DNA of 8,715 nucleotides from Candidatus Gastranaerophilales bacterium (GTDB lineage: Bacteria > Cyanobacteriota > Vampirovibrionia > Gastranaerophilales > Gastranaerophilaceae), in assembly GCA_944323095.1 (NCBI GenBank), contig CALURE010000058.1, forward strand, positions 1 through 8,715, read 5' to 3'. Under the pieces are notes generated by a model, which had not been told where the DNA came from, made no database searches, and saw only the letters and a list, made by a program, of their open reading frames with translations. The position numbers and the translations under genes are program-made. Of the stretch, positions 1 through 5,367 are shown piece after piece. Positions within the stretch are counted from its first letter, which is position 1. Every line of letters starts with the position of its first letter.

Positions 1-240
1 AGTTTTGACGGGGAAAATTTTTATAATGAATGCCGTAACAAAAATTGGGGCGGTAAAAGATGCAATGCAGGACGCAAGCGAACCTGTATAAAAAAAGTTC
101 CTTATAATCGCAGAATTAATGAAAATATATTAAATATTTTACGAATTTATGCGGCTGCGCATAATATAACGGAAACAGAAGCATTAGAAAGTGCAATTTT
201 GCTTCAGTCAAATATTGATAAATTTAAAGGAGGAAAAATC
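1..240 (+). CDS. Partial open frame from left edge, ribbon-helix-helix-like, in frame with the NifX-like gene
   Basis: Frame 1 is open for all 80 codons before the ATG at 241 and has no ATG of its own, so any start lies left of the window. There is no stop between it and the downstream gene, so translation through it would make a fusion. Codons 7-32 are Lys/Arg/Asn-rich with Cys at 11, 21 and 29. Codons 33-75 have the pattern of a ribbon-helix-helix DNA-binding domain: a short basic strand (KVPYNRRI), a helix (NENILNILRIYAAAHN), a turn at NITE, and a second helix (TEALESAILLQSNIDKF). This is pattern recognition only; no family was matched. An 80-codon stop-free run is unlikely by chance in such AT-rich DNA, but the strong ribosome site before 241 shows that the next protein can start independently. 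A competing frame (frame 2) stops at 89-91. Confidence 0.45.
226..233 (+). promoter_or_regulatory. Strong Shine-Dalgarno site fixing the NifX-like start at 241
   Basis: AAAGGAGG lies seven bases before the ATG at 241, an almost ideal ribosome binding site. It favours 241 over the in-frame TTG at 199, which has no comparable site. Because the upstream frame is open through here, these bases also encode part of the KFKGGKI linker if the fusion is made. Confidence 0.85.
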
Positions 241-636
241 ATGAAAATAGCTGTTCCAACAGAAGATGGAAAATTATGTTCACATTTCGGGCACTGTGAA
301 TCATTTACATTTGCAGAAGTTAATCCGGATACAAAAGAAATTTTAAATATGGAAACTAAAGTTCCGGAAGAAGGTATAAGCTGCCAGAGTGCAAGCTGGA
401 TATCCGAACAGGGTGCCAATATAGTTCTTGCAGGCGGCATGGGCGGTCGTCCTCTTTCAATATTTAATCAAAATGGTGTGCAAGTTGTAACCGGCTGCCC
501 TGAATTGCCTGTTGAAGATGTTGTAAATTCTTATTTAAATGCGACTTTGACAACTGGAGAAAATTCTTGCGGCGGAGAGCACAGCCACTGCCACGGGGCT
601 GGTGAACACCACCATTGCCATCATCATGGTGAATAG
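241..636 (+). CDS. NifX/NifB-type dinitrogenase Fe-Mo cofactor-binding family protein with His/Cys-rich tail
   Basis: The 131-residue protein belongs to the small Nitro_FeMo-Co family (NifX, NifY, the NifB C-terminal domain and MTH1175-like proteins), whose members bind or carry Fe-S/Mo clusters in the cytoplasm. Visible hallmarks are MKIAVPTEDGKLCSHFGHC at the N-terminus (His15, His18, Cys19), GANIVLAGGMGGRP at 58-71, and VVTGCP with Cys86 before the final helix. Residues 110-131 form a metal-binding-looking tail with nine His and three Cys. Stand-alone members occur widely in anaerobes without nitrogenase, so nitrogen fixation should not be inferred; no other nif gene is visible. The start at 241 rests on the ribosome site at 226-233. 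The frame is open upstream, so a longer fused form is possible. It converges on the glycosidase gene, with a repeat hairpin between them. Confidence 0.9.
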   Translation: MKIAVPTEDGKLCSHFGHCESFTFAEVNPDTKEILNMETKVPEEGISCQSASWISEQGANIVLAGGMGGRPLSIFNQNGVQVVTGCPELPVEDVVNSYLNATLTTGENSCGGEHSHCHGAGEHHHCHHHGE

Positions 637-664
637 TTGCTTGTTGAAAAATTATTTATTAAGA

Positions 665-730
665 GGTGGGAATGCTTACGCTTATCCCACCCTACTTTTG
701 TTATGATTTTTAATACTTATCCCGCCCTAC
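665..730. repeat. Short palindromic repeat (GGTGGGA/TCCCACC type) between convergent genes, plus partial second copy
   Basis: GGTGGGA at 665-671 pairs perfectly with TCCCACC at 685-691, followed by CTAC to 695. A nearly identical copy lies at 4445-4475, and a GC-changed copy in the opposite orientation at 5331-5357. Bases 715-730 (ACTTATCCCGCCCTAC) repeat the right half only. The element sits in the 100-bp gap between two convergent genes and could act as a weak two-way terminator or mRNA-end stabiliser. No long T-run follows, so terminator function is uncertain. Confidence 0.7.
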
Positions 731-736
731 TGATAT

Positions 737-1540
737 CTAATTTATAATCAAGAAAGATTTCAGGCTTCTTCCGGCGCCGTCTCCTACAGAAGTTACATTA
801 TATTTGTCCAGATAGTTCATGGATGTTGAACTGCCGCCGTCAAATGCCATTGCCCTGTCTAAGCCAAGGCTTATTACGTAATCGCGGACTTCGTACATAT
901 CCATAGGATGTTTGTCGGTTATTATTAAAATGTGCGCATCATCACCTTTAAGTCCGATAATTGTTCTTGCTGTTTTATGCAGAACCGAACAGCTTTCTCT
1001 TACAATTTCACCGGCTTTATTTTTTACAATAAAGGCTTCTTCCTCCAACCTTAATTGCGGATAAATCAGCGGGCCGCCTTGAGCAGAAGTTATTATGTTG
1101 CAGCCGAAATCGACAGAGCTTTTGTGGGGAACTATTTCATAATGATATTTTCTGTTGTCGCATTCCACAACCCTGAATTCTGTACGGTTTAATATTTTAT
1201 CAAGATTACGCATTAAAAAAGGATTTTTTAATATATTCTCGTTAAAAAGCGGATCTTCTGCCGTATTTCTGTCGCTTACAATATATGATATTGTTTTTTG
1301 ATTTTCGGGATCAAAGTAGCCAGCGTTGACAGTTAATTTTGCTTTTGCCCGCTGGTGTGCTTCTTTGTTTGTGATTAAGCTTTCAGAGCTTATGAATTTT
1401 ATATGACGTTTTATTTTTTCACCTTTTAATACAATATGGTATATTCCGTCATTATAAGTAATATCAATAGGCGGAACACCCGCATTAGCCATAGCTGCTG
1501 TTATGAATAGTACAAAAAACAAAATTAATATTTTTTTCAT
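737..1540 (-). CDS. Secreted phosphodiester glycosidase (NAGPA/DUF2233-type) family protein
   Basis: The 267-residue protein starts with a typical Sec signal peptide: KK, then a hydrophobic core at residues 4-16, with likely cleavage after AMANA at 16-20. It should therefore act in or beyond the periplasm. The mature part carries the marks of the phosphodiester glycosidase family (named for the NAGPA uncovering enzyme; bacterial members are often labelled exopolysaccharide biosynthesis proteins): VNAGYFD at 71-77, QGGPLIY at 154-160, ARTIIG at 191-196, FDGGSSTSM at 233-241 and GRSLKSFLI at 258-266. The family hydrolyses sugar-phosphate diesters; the substrate here is unknown. Its ATG is one base past the lptF/G stop (TAATATG), so the genes are almost certainly co-transcribed and translationally coupled. 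That context suggests an envelope polysaccharide or LPS-related substrate, which is inference. Confidence 0.85.
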   Translation of the reverse strand: MKKILILFFVLFITAAMANAGVPPIDITYNDGIYHIVLKGEKIKRHIKFISSESLITNKEAHQRAKAKLTVNAGYFDPENQKTISYIVSDRNTAEDPLFNENILKNPFLMRNLDKILNRTEFRVVECDNRKYHYEIVPHKSSVDFGCNIITSAQGGPLIYPQLRLEEEAFIVKNKAGEIVRESCSVLHKTARTIIGLKGDDAHILIITDKHPMDMYEVRDYVISLGLDRAMAFDGGSSTSMNYLDKYNVTSVGDGAGRSLKSFLIIN

Positions 1541-1541
1541 A

Positions 1542-2657
1542 TTATAAATCCTTTGACTTGTAGAATGCTATAATTGCGCATAGAAATGCAAACGGCGGGA
1601 ATACAGCGGTAATAAACGGATGTAGTACACCCTTTTCTGCAAGAAGATCAAAGAACGGCAGGGTTATATAATATAAGAATATACAGCCGATTGCAATAGT
1701 GAAACCTACCAATCTTTGTTCTCTCGGTTTGCTGAAACCTAAAAGGGCGCCCATAATTGCAAGCAAAACACACACAAACGGATGGAAAAATCTTTGCAGA
1801 TATTTATTCAGCATGTATCTGTATTCTTCATCAAGCCCTTCTTTTTTGAGAAGTTTTATGTAGTTGTGCAGGTCATGGTTTGTAATTTCTCTTTCTTTTT
1901 TGACGGAATAAGTCATGAGAGTGAAGGCATTTTTAGCAGATTCACCTTGAAGAATATCCATTTGGGGAATTTTTCTTATTTCCGTAAAAATTCCGTCATT
2001 AGAAATTTTATACTGTGTAATGTCTGTTAATTGCCATTTATCCGGGAAATTTTTGCCTGTTTTGGCATAAAAAATATTGTTAAGCTGGTGAACATCAGTG
2101 TATTGTTTTTTTGAAAAATCCAGTACAATAACATTATACATTGTATCTTTTGAGAATTTAGACACAACAACGGCAATTGTCGGAACATTGTTTTTGTCTT
2201 TCTGGGTATAAATGTACTGGGTAGAAATATATCCGCCTCTTAGTGCCCCTGCTTTATTAACGGAATACGGAATAAGTTTGTCGCATGTAACAAAGCATAG
2301 CCATGTTACAATCAGACTTAAAACAATTACGGGCGCGATAATTCTTTGAAAAGAGAGTCCTACAGCCCTGAATATTGTGAGTTCAGAATCTTTACTCAGC
2401 TTGTCAAACGTAAAAAGCGAGCCGAGAAGCAAGCCTACAGGAAAAGCTTTCCCGAGGATTTTGGGAAGTTCATAGAAAATTACAAGAATGGCGGTTTTTA
2501 CTCCGTATTCGCCCGCAAGTGTCCTTTTTATAGTGTTAAGAAGCATTTCGGGGGCTATCCATACAACCGTAAAAAGTAATATTGCAACAAATGTTGCCAT
2601 CATTACCTGATTGAAAATATATCTGTCATAAATTGTTATTTTCGGAAATATTTTCAT
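1542..2657 (-). CDS. LptF/LptG family (YjgP/YjgQ) LPS export permease
   Basis: The 371-residue inner-membrane protein has the layout of the LptF/G family: three N-terminal membrane segments (about 15-38, 64-86 and 105-127), a long soluble region (about 130-280) expected to be the periplasmic beta-jellyroll, and three C-terminal segments (about 290-308, 317-337 and 346-367). The charged stretch FDKLSKDSELTIFRAVGLS at 84-102 corresponds to the cytoplasmic loop that docks on LptB in this family. With LptB it should form the ABC transporter that lifts LPS out of the inner membrane. Its ATG shares one base with the lptB stop (TAATG), a translational coupling signal. Proteobacteria use two paralogues; only one is visible here, so it may work as a homodimer, or a second copy lies elsewhere. 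F and G cannot be told apart, so no symbol is given. Confidence 0.9.
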   Translation of the reverse strand: MKIFPKITIYDRYIFNQVMMATFVAILLFTVVWIAPEMLLNTIKRTLAGEYGVKTAILVIFYELPKILGKAFPVGLLLGSLFTFDKLSKDSELTIFRAVGLSFQRIIAPVIVLSLIVTWLCFVTCDKLIPYSVNKAGALRGGYISTQYIYTQKDKNNVPTIAVVVSKFSKDTMYNVIVLDFSKKQYTDVHQLNNIFYAKTGKNFPDKWQLTDITQYKISNDGIFTEIRKIPQMDILQGESAKNAFTLMTYSVKKEREITNHDLHNYIKLLKKEGLDEEYRYMLNKYLQRFFHPFVCVLLAIMGALLGFSKPREQRLVGFTIAIGCIFLYYITLPFFDLLAEKGVLHPFITAVFPPFAFLCAIIAFYKSKDL

Positions 2658-3382
2658 TAAAGAGCAAAATCCTTTCCTAAATAAAATTCTTTTGCAACAG
2701 GGTCATTTGCAACATCAACGCTTTTACCCTGAATTTTAATTTTTCCGTCAAAGATTACATAAGCTCTGTCGGTGATTGACAGTGTTGCTTTAGGGTTGTG
2801 GTCGGTAATAAGAACACCTAAGCCTTTTTCTTTAGAAATTTTTCTGATGTTATCTTTAATATCCCCGATTGCAATCGGGTCAATACCTGCAAAAGGTTCA
2901 TCCAGCAGCATAAAATCAGGGCTTGCTGCAAGAGCTCTTGCAATTTCAACCCTTCTTCTTTCTCCGCCGGAAAGCGATACAGCTGCATAAGAGCGGAGTT
3001 TTAAAATTCCGAATTCTGTTAACAATTCTTCCAGTTTACGTTTTTTTTCATTAACAGTCAACTTGTCATTCATCTCAAGAACGAGTTTAATATTATCTTC
3101 TACTGACAATTTTCTGAAAATAGAAGCTTCCTGCGGCAAATATCCGATACCGGCTCTGGCACGTTCGTTCATCGGCCATGCAGAAATATCTTCACCGTCT
3201 AAAAATATGTGGCCTTTGTTAGGTTTTACAAGTCCTACAACCATGTAAAACGTAGTTGTTTTCCCTGCTCCGTTAGGCCCTAAAAGACATACTACCTCGC
3301 CTTTGTTTATATCAAAAGAAACATCATTTACAACGCTTCTGTCGCCGTATATTTTAATAAGATTTCTGGCATCAATTCTCAT
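2657..3382 (-). CDS. lptB: LPS export ABC transporter ATP-binding protein LptB
   Basis: The 241-residue ATPase is of usual LptB length. It shows a Walker A GPNGAGKTT at 35-43, Q-loop Gln84 in GYLPQEASIFRKLS, ABC signature LSGGE at 137-141 followed by the three arginines RRR at 142-144, Walker B FMLLDEP with catalytic Glu162, FAGIDP, and switch His195 in ITDHN. The GYLPQEASIFRKLSVEDN and LLDEPFAGIDPIAI segments are specific to LptB among ABC ATPases. It powers LPS extraction together with the coupled downstream lptF/G gene. It is first in a three-gene operon. The ATG at 3382 is preceded by a purine-rich AAGGGATAGG site and, about 25 bases further up, a promoter. No lptA or lptC lies beside it; the upstream neighbour is a divergent pilin gene. 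Confidence 0.95.
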   Translation of the reverse strand: MRIDARNLIKIYGDRSVVNDVSFDINKGEVVCLLGPNGAGKTTTFYMVVGLVKPNKGHIFLDGEDISAWPMNERARAGIGYLPQEASIFRKLSVEDNIKLVLEMNDKLTVNEKKRKLEELLTEFGILKLRSYAAVSLSGGERRRVEIARALAASPDFMLLDEPFAGIDPIAIGDIKDNIRKISKEKGLGVLITDHNPKATLSITDRAYVIFDGKIKIQGKSVDVANDPVAKEFYLGKDFAL

Positions 3383-3411
3383 AACCTATCCCTTATTCCC
3401 TATAATTTAAT

Positions 3412-3440
3412 ATAATACTTTAAAAAAAAGTTTATTGCAA
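3412..3440 (-). promoter_or_regulatory. Sigma70-type promoter of the lptB operon
   Basis: Read on the minus strand, TTGCAA (3440-3435) and TATTAT (3417-3412) are separated by exactly 17 bases. Transcription would start near 3405, leaving a leader of about 20 bases before the lptB ATG. Matches are 4/6 to the -35 and 5/6 to the -10 consensus. Confidence 0.65.
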
Positions 3441-3492
3441 TTAATGTTACGTGTGACTTGTATAGCAATTAGCGCTAAGAATAGCTGCAATC

Positions 3493-3554
3493 GTCACGCT
3501 GAACTTGTTTCAGCGTCTTATAATGTTAAGATTCCGAAACAAGTTCGGAATGAC
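3493..3554. repeat. Inverted pair of GAACTTGTTTC-type palindromic repeats
   Basis: Two related 26-base units face each other. Unit 1 at 3493-3518 contains GCTGAACTTGTTTCAGC, itself an imperfect palindrome. Unit 2 at 3529-3554 contains TTCCGAAACAAGTTCGGAA and, reverse complemented, aligns with unit 1. Each unit can fold alone, or the two can pair into one long hairpin. Related units occur at 4575-4589 (half) and 6589-6613 (full). The pair lies between the divergent lptB and pilin promoters and overlaps neither. Confidence 0.75.
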
Positions 3555-3578
3555 ATCATGACTGTTTTTTTTTAATAT

Positions 3579-3606
3579 CTGGTGCAAACTGCGATATAAG
3601 TTCTGT
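3579..3606. repeat. Short dispersed repeat (GTGTAAACTRCGATATAAG-like)
   Basis: TGCAAACTGCGATATAAGT here matches GTAAACTGTAATATAA at 4663-4680 and GTAAACTACGATATAAGT at 6839-6856. At the other two sites it marks the end of a repeat block; here it is just before the pilin promoter. Its function is unknown. Confidence 0.5.
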
Positions 3607-3616
3607 TACGGACTGG

Positions 3617-3644
3617 TTGAAATTTTTAAGAAAAATGATATAAT
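3617..3644 (+). promoter_or_regulatory. Sigma70-type promoter of the pilin-like gene
   Basis: TTGAAA at 3617-3622 and a perfect TATAAT at 3639-3644 are 16 bases apart. TG at 3636-3637 makes it an extended -10. The start of transcription would be near 3651, about 24 bases before the ATG at 3675. Confidence 0.75.
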
Positions 3645-3674
3645 ATAAAAGGTATTATTAAGATGGAGTAACGG

Positions 3675-4355
3675 ATGTTGAAAAAAAGTTTTAAAAAGGG
3701 TTTCACCCTCGCAGAAATACTGGTAACAATCGGTATAATAGGTGTCGTAGCGGCTATCAGTATGCCGTCATTGATTGGCAATGTGCAGAAAAAGACATAT
3801 GTAACCCAACTGCATAAAGCATATAGTGACATTTCTAATGTAATGGTCAAATATATGTCAGATGAAAAAGTTGAGAGTTTACGAGAAACTGATTTATATG
3901 CAGGCGCAACAAGCTTTGAAGAATTTTTTAAGAAATATTTTAATATTGTAAAATTTTGTGGAACAGATACTGGCTGTTTTGCTGATTCATATTCTAATTT
4001 AAATGGACCTACTATAGGTTCTGATTTTGCTTCTATCTTAAATTCAGTAGTTTTAAGCAGTGGAGCTGCTGTTGGCATTAAGGAGTCAAATATAAATAAT
4101 CGTGCTTTTAGTGTATTCATTGATGTAAACGGAGAAAAAGGACCTAATAAAGCAGGGCGGGATTTGTTCCGAATGTATATTTGGAATGACGGCGAAGTGT
4201 CAGGCAATTACAATTCTTCAAGTACTTCTAATATAATTGAATTAGATGTTAGTAAATGTAATTCTACAAATACAGAATGTACCTCTAATAGCACATTGTG
4301 CGCATTGCGTTGTTTTTCAAAGATATTGCAAGACAACTGGGAAATGAATTACTAG
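3675..4355 (+). CDS. Type IV pilin-like / pseudopilin protein with prepilin cleavage signal
   Basis: The 226-residue protein begins with a short basic leader and the prepilin peptidase site KKG|FTLAE, so cleavage is expected after Gly9, with Glu14 as the conserved fifth mature residue. Residues 15-35 are the hydrophobic N-terminal helix. The remainder is a surface or periplasmic head: Cys95/Cys101, the segment FIDVNGEKGPNKAGRD at 148-163 (D-x-N-G-x-K-G-P-N, common in related pilins and possibly a metal or structural loop), and a C-terminal Cys cluster at 195, 202, 209 and 213 that could form disulfides. It may be a type IV pilus subunit, minor pilin or type II secretion pseudopilin; the sequence does not decide. 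It stands alone with its own promoter, the GGAG site at 3665-3668 and a terminator. Such orphan pilins are numerous in Gastranaerophilales genomes (recalled knowledge). Confidence 0.85.
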   Translation: MLKKSFKKGFTLAEILVTIGIIGVVAAISMPSLIGNVQKKTYVTQLHKAYSDISNVMVKYMSDEKVESLRETDLYAGATSFEEFFKKYFNIVKFCGTDTGCFADSYSNLNGPTIGSDFASILNSVVLSSGAAVGIKESNINNRAFSVFIDVNGEKGPNKAGRDLFRMYIWNDGEVSGNYNSSSTSNIIELDVSKCNSTNTECTSNSTLCALRCFSKILQDNWEMNY

Positions 4356-4372
4356 GCTCAAGAAATTAATAA

Positions 4373-4408
4373 AACAAAAAACAGACTTCTAGGAGTCTGT
4401 TTTTTGTT
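4373..4408 (+). terminator. Intrinsic terminator of the pilin-like gene
   Basis: A perfect stem pairs 4373-4387 with 4394-4408 (core ACAGACT/AGTCTGT, flanked by A6 and T6) around the loop TCTAGG. It begins 17 bases after the pilin stop codon. The A and T tracts on both sides could let it work in both directions. Confidence 0.9.
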
Positions 4409-4444
4409 ACGCAGAAGTCAGGCTAAACTGTGATTATGCTGTCT

Positions 4445-4475
4445 GGTGGGAACGCTTGCGCTTATCCCACCCTAC
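4445..4475. repeat. Copy of the GGTGGGA/TCCCACC palindromic repeat
   Basis: Stem GGTGGGA at 4445-4451 pairs with TCCCACC at 4465-4471, followed by CTAC. It differs from the copy at 665-695 at only two loop bases and has the same orientation. It lies just after the pilin terminator. Confidence 0.75.
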
Positions 4476-4481
4476 ATGCTT

Positions 4482-4531
4482 ATCGGAAGATAAGAGGGTA
4501 GGAGGATTAGAAGATAGGCTATTTAATGTAA
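4482..4531. repeat. Left half only of the 89-bp hairpin repeat
   Basis: GGAAGATAAGAGGGTAGGAG followed by GATTAGAAGATAG and GCTATTTAATGTAAA matches the left arm and centre of the full copies at 5114-5202 and 6661-6749. The complementary right arm is missing and is replaced by unrelated sequence after 4531, so this copy is truncated. Confidence 0.7.
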
Positions 4532-4574
4532 AAAATTCAGGATGATAACAATTTTTTTGATTCGCTTTGTAAAA

Positions 4575-4658
4575 CAAGTTCGGGATGACGCAATGCTCCC
4601 TCTCCCATGGGAGAGGGCTGGGGTGAGGGCTGATTATTAGAAGATATGAAGGTAGGAA
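4575..4658. repeat. 84-bp repeat with perfect 20-bp palindrome, near-identical to 6599-6682
   Basis: The segment matches 6599-6682 at 83 of 84 positions (G at 4595, A at 6619). It holds half of a GAACTTGTTTC-type unit (CAAGTTCGGGATGAC), the perfect palindrome CCCTCTCCCATGGGAGAGGG at 4598-4617, and GGGGTGAGGGCTGATTATTA leading into the left arm of the 89-bp hairpin. That arm stops after about 20 bases, and the sequence continues at 4657-4684 with the short dispersed repeat otherwise seen at 6831-6858. It therefore looks like the 6599-6858 block with about 150 bases removed. Confidence 0.85.
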
Positions 4659-4734
4659 ATTAGTGTAAACTGTAATATAAACCCCGCAAATCTACTGGCA
4701 TTTATTTTGTAAATATATATTAAGTATATGTTAT

Positions 4735-4853
4735 AGATATCTAAACTTGTGGCATACATGTAAATATAAACCATTTTCTTTTTCTTTATTTTCTCCTACA
4801 CACACATTAACCTTTTACCAAATATGAGATTGGCCGTCACGTACGGCTTTTTT
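4735..4853 (+). ncRNA. Possible small RNA ending at an isolated terminator
   Basis: A convincing intrinsic terminator at 4833-4853 has no coding region before it; the pilin transcript already ends at 4373-4408. The roughly 100 bases in front hold no repeat module and are pyrimidine-rich and poorly structured, with TTTTCTCCTACACACACA at about 4788-4805 containing an anti-Shine-Dalgarno-like CUCC. This resembles an sRNA layout of unpaired target-binding region plus terminator. The 5' end is guessed: TTGTAA at 4707-4712 and TTATAG near 4731-4736 form only a weak promoter. No known RNA family was recognised. Confidence 0.25.
4833..4853 (+). terminator. Isolated intrinsic terminator in a gene-free region
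   Basis: GCCGT (4833-4837) pairs with ACGGC (4843-4847) around the loop CACGT and is followed directly by six T. The T-run exists only on the plus strand, so direction is clear. No gene in the window explains it. Confidence 0.7.
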
Positions 4854-4899
4854 ATTTGCGACGAATTTTTTCTGTGGGAGAGAGTTAGAGAGGAGCTGG

Positions 4900-4980
4900 T
4901 TAGAAGATAGGAGGGTAGGAGGATTAGAGGTTAAGCTATTTAATGTAAATGGCTTACCTTCTAAACTTCCTGACTTCTGA
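4900..4980. repeat. Degenerate copy of the 89-bp hairpin repeat
   Basis: The left arm begins TTAGAAGATAGGAGGGTAGG at 4900 and the centre is GCTATTTA (4935-4942) / TAAATGGC (4946-4953), as in the full copies. The right arm, TTACCTTCTAAACTTCCTGA onward, is about eight bases shorter and less complementary. It is preceded by TGTGGGAGAGA, a decayed form of the GGGAGAGGG module. Confidence 0.75.
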
Positions 4981-4993
4981 AAGTCACCCACCC

Positions 4994-5067
4994 CTTAATC
5001 CCCTCCCCTCAAGGGAGGGGAATTGATACCGTAATTGCAAGACAGCGGCACGCTCCCTCAGAATGAC
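4994..5067. repeat. CCCCTCCC/GGGAGGGG hairpin module with degenerate GTCATTGC-type unit
   Basis: CCCCTCCC at 5000-5007 pairs perfectly with GGGAGGGG at 5013-5020 (loop CTCAA). It is preceded by TTAAT and followed by GAATTGATACCGTAATTGCA, matching the order at 6467-6511, where a CCCTCTCC/GGAGAGGG hairpin is followed by a GTCATTGCGAG unit. The GTCATTGC-like part here (5030-5067) is diverged. Confidence 0.65.
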
Positions 5068-5072
5068 TGATG

Positions 5073-5250
5073 CTCCCTATCCTGTGGGAGAGGGGCGGGG
5101 TGAGGGCTGATTATTAGAAGATAAGAGGGTAGGAGGATTTGAAGATAAGCTGTTTAACGTAAATAGCCTACCTTCATACCTTCTTAGCTTCCTACCCTCT
5201 AAATTGGCTTACCCTCCGAACTTCTTAACATCCGTTAGCCCATTATAGCC
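5073..5250. repeat. Repeat block containing a full 89-bp near-palindrome (5114-5202)
   Basis: The block aligns along its length with 6620-6797. It opens with a decayed CCCTAT..GTGGGAGAGGGG palindrome and GGGGTGAGGGCTGATTATTA. Next comes the near-palindrome 5114-5202, whose arms (TTAGAAGATAAGAGGGTAGG... and ...CTTCCTACCCTCTAA) are symmetric about 5158 with centre GCTGTTTA-ACG-TAAATAGC. The tail runs to CCATTATAGCC. The 89-bp length and exact symmetry equal those of the copy at 6661-6749 even though many bases differ, suggesting the fold is kept. It encodes no protein. Confidence 0.85.
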
Positions 5251-5258
5251 TGCCCTCT

Positions 5259-5320
5259 TGCCCTCTGAACTTCTGGACTTCCATAATAGGCTGGATTGCT
5301 TCGCATACGCTTGCAATGAC
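5259..5320. repeat. GTCATTGC...GCAATCC-type repeat, inverted copy of 6503-6564
   Basis: The reverse complement matches 6503-6564 at about 56 of 62 positions. The unit starts GTCATTGC, passes through GCAATCCAGCCTAT.ATGGA and ends at GTTCAGAGGGCA. It lies about 50 bases beyond the trpS stop codon, next to another palindromic repeat. Confidence 0.8.
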
Positions 5321-5330
5321 TTGGAAGTCT

Positions 5331-5357
5331 GTAGGGCGGGATAAAGTGTTCCCGCCT
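5331..5357. repeat. GGCGGGA/TCCCGCC palindromic repeat after trpS
   Basis: GGCGGGA (5335-5341) pairs perfectly with TCCCGCC (5350-5356). It belongs to the same family as 665-695 and 4445-4475 but lies in the opposite orientation. Two stem changes (T to C on one side, A to G on the other) are compensatory and keep the pairing. It starts 11 bases after the trpS stop codon, so it is the likely 3' hairpin of that mRNA, although no T-run follows. Confidence 0.75.
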
Positions 5358-5367
5358 GATAAACACG

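Noticed and set aside
199..240. TTG at 199 as the start of the NifX-like gene
   Set aside because: The added residues are not part of the family, and the ideal ribosome site at 226-233 points to 241; only a genuine upstream fusion would justify an earlier start.
241..636. Part of a nitrogen fixation cluster
   Set aside because: No nifH/D/K/E/N/B gene is visible, and stand-alone members of this family are common in non-fixing anaerobes.
3626..4207. 193-codon minus-strand open frame opposite the pilin gene
   Set aside because: The plus-strand frame has a prepilin signal, promoter, ribosome site and terminator; the opposite frame would cover the pilin promoter and shows no recognisable domain.
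4376..5360. CRISPR array suspected from the dense repeats
   Set aside because: Repeat units differ in length and sequence, spacing is irregular, there are no unique spacers of constant size and no cas genes are nearby.
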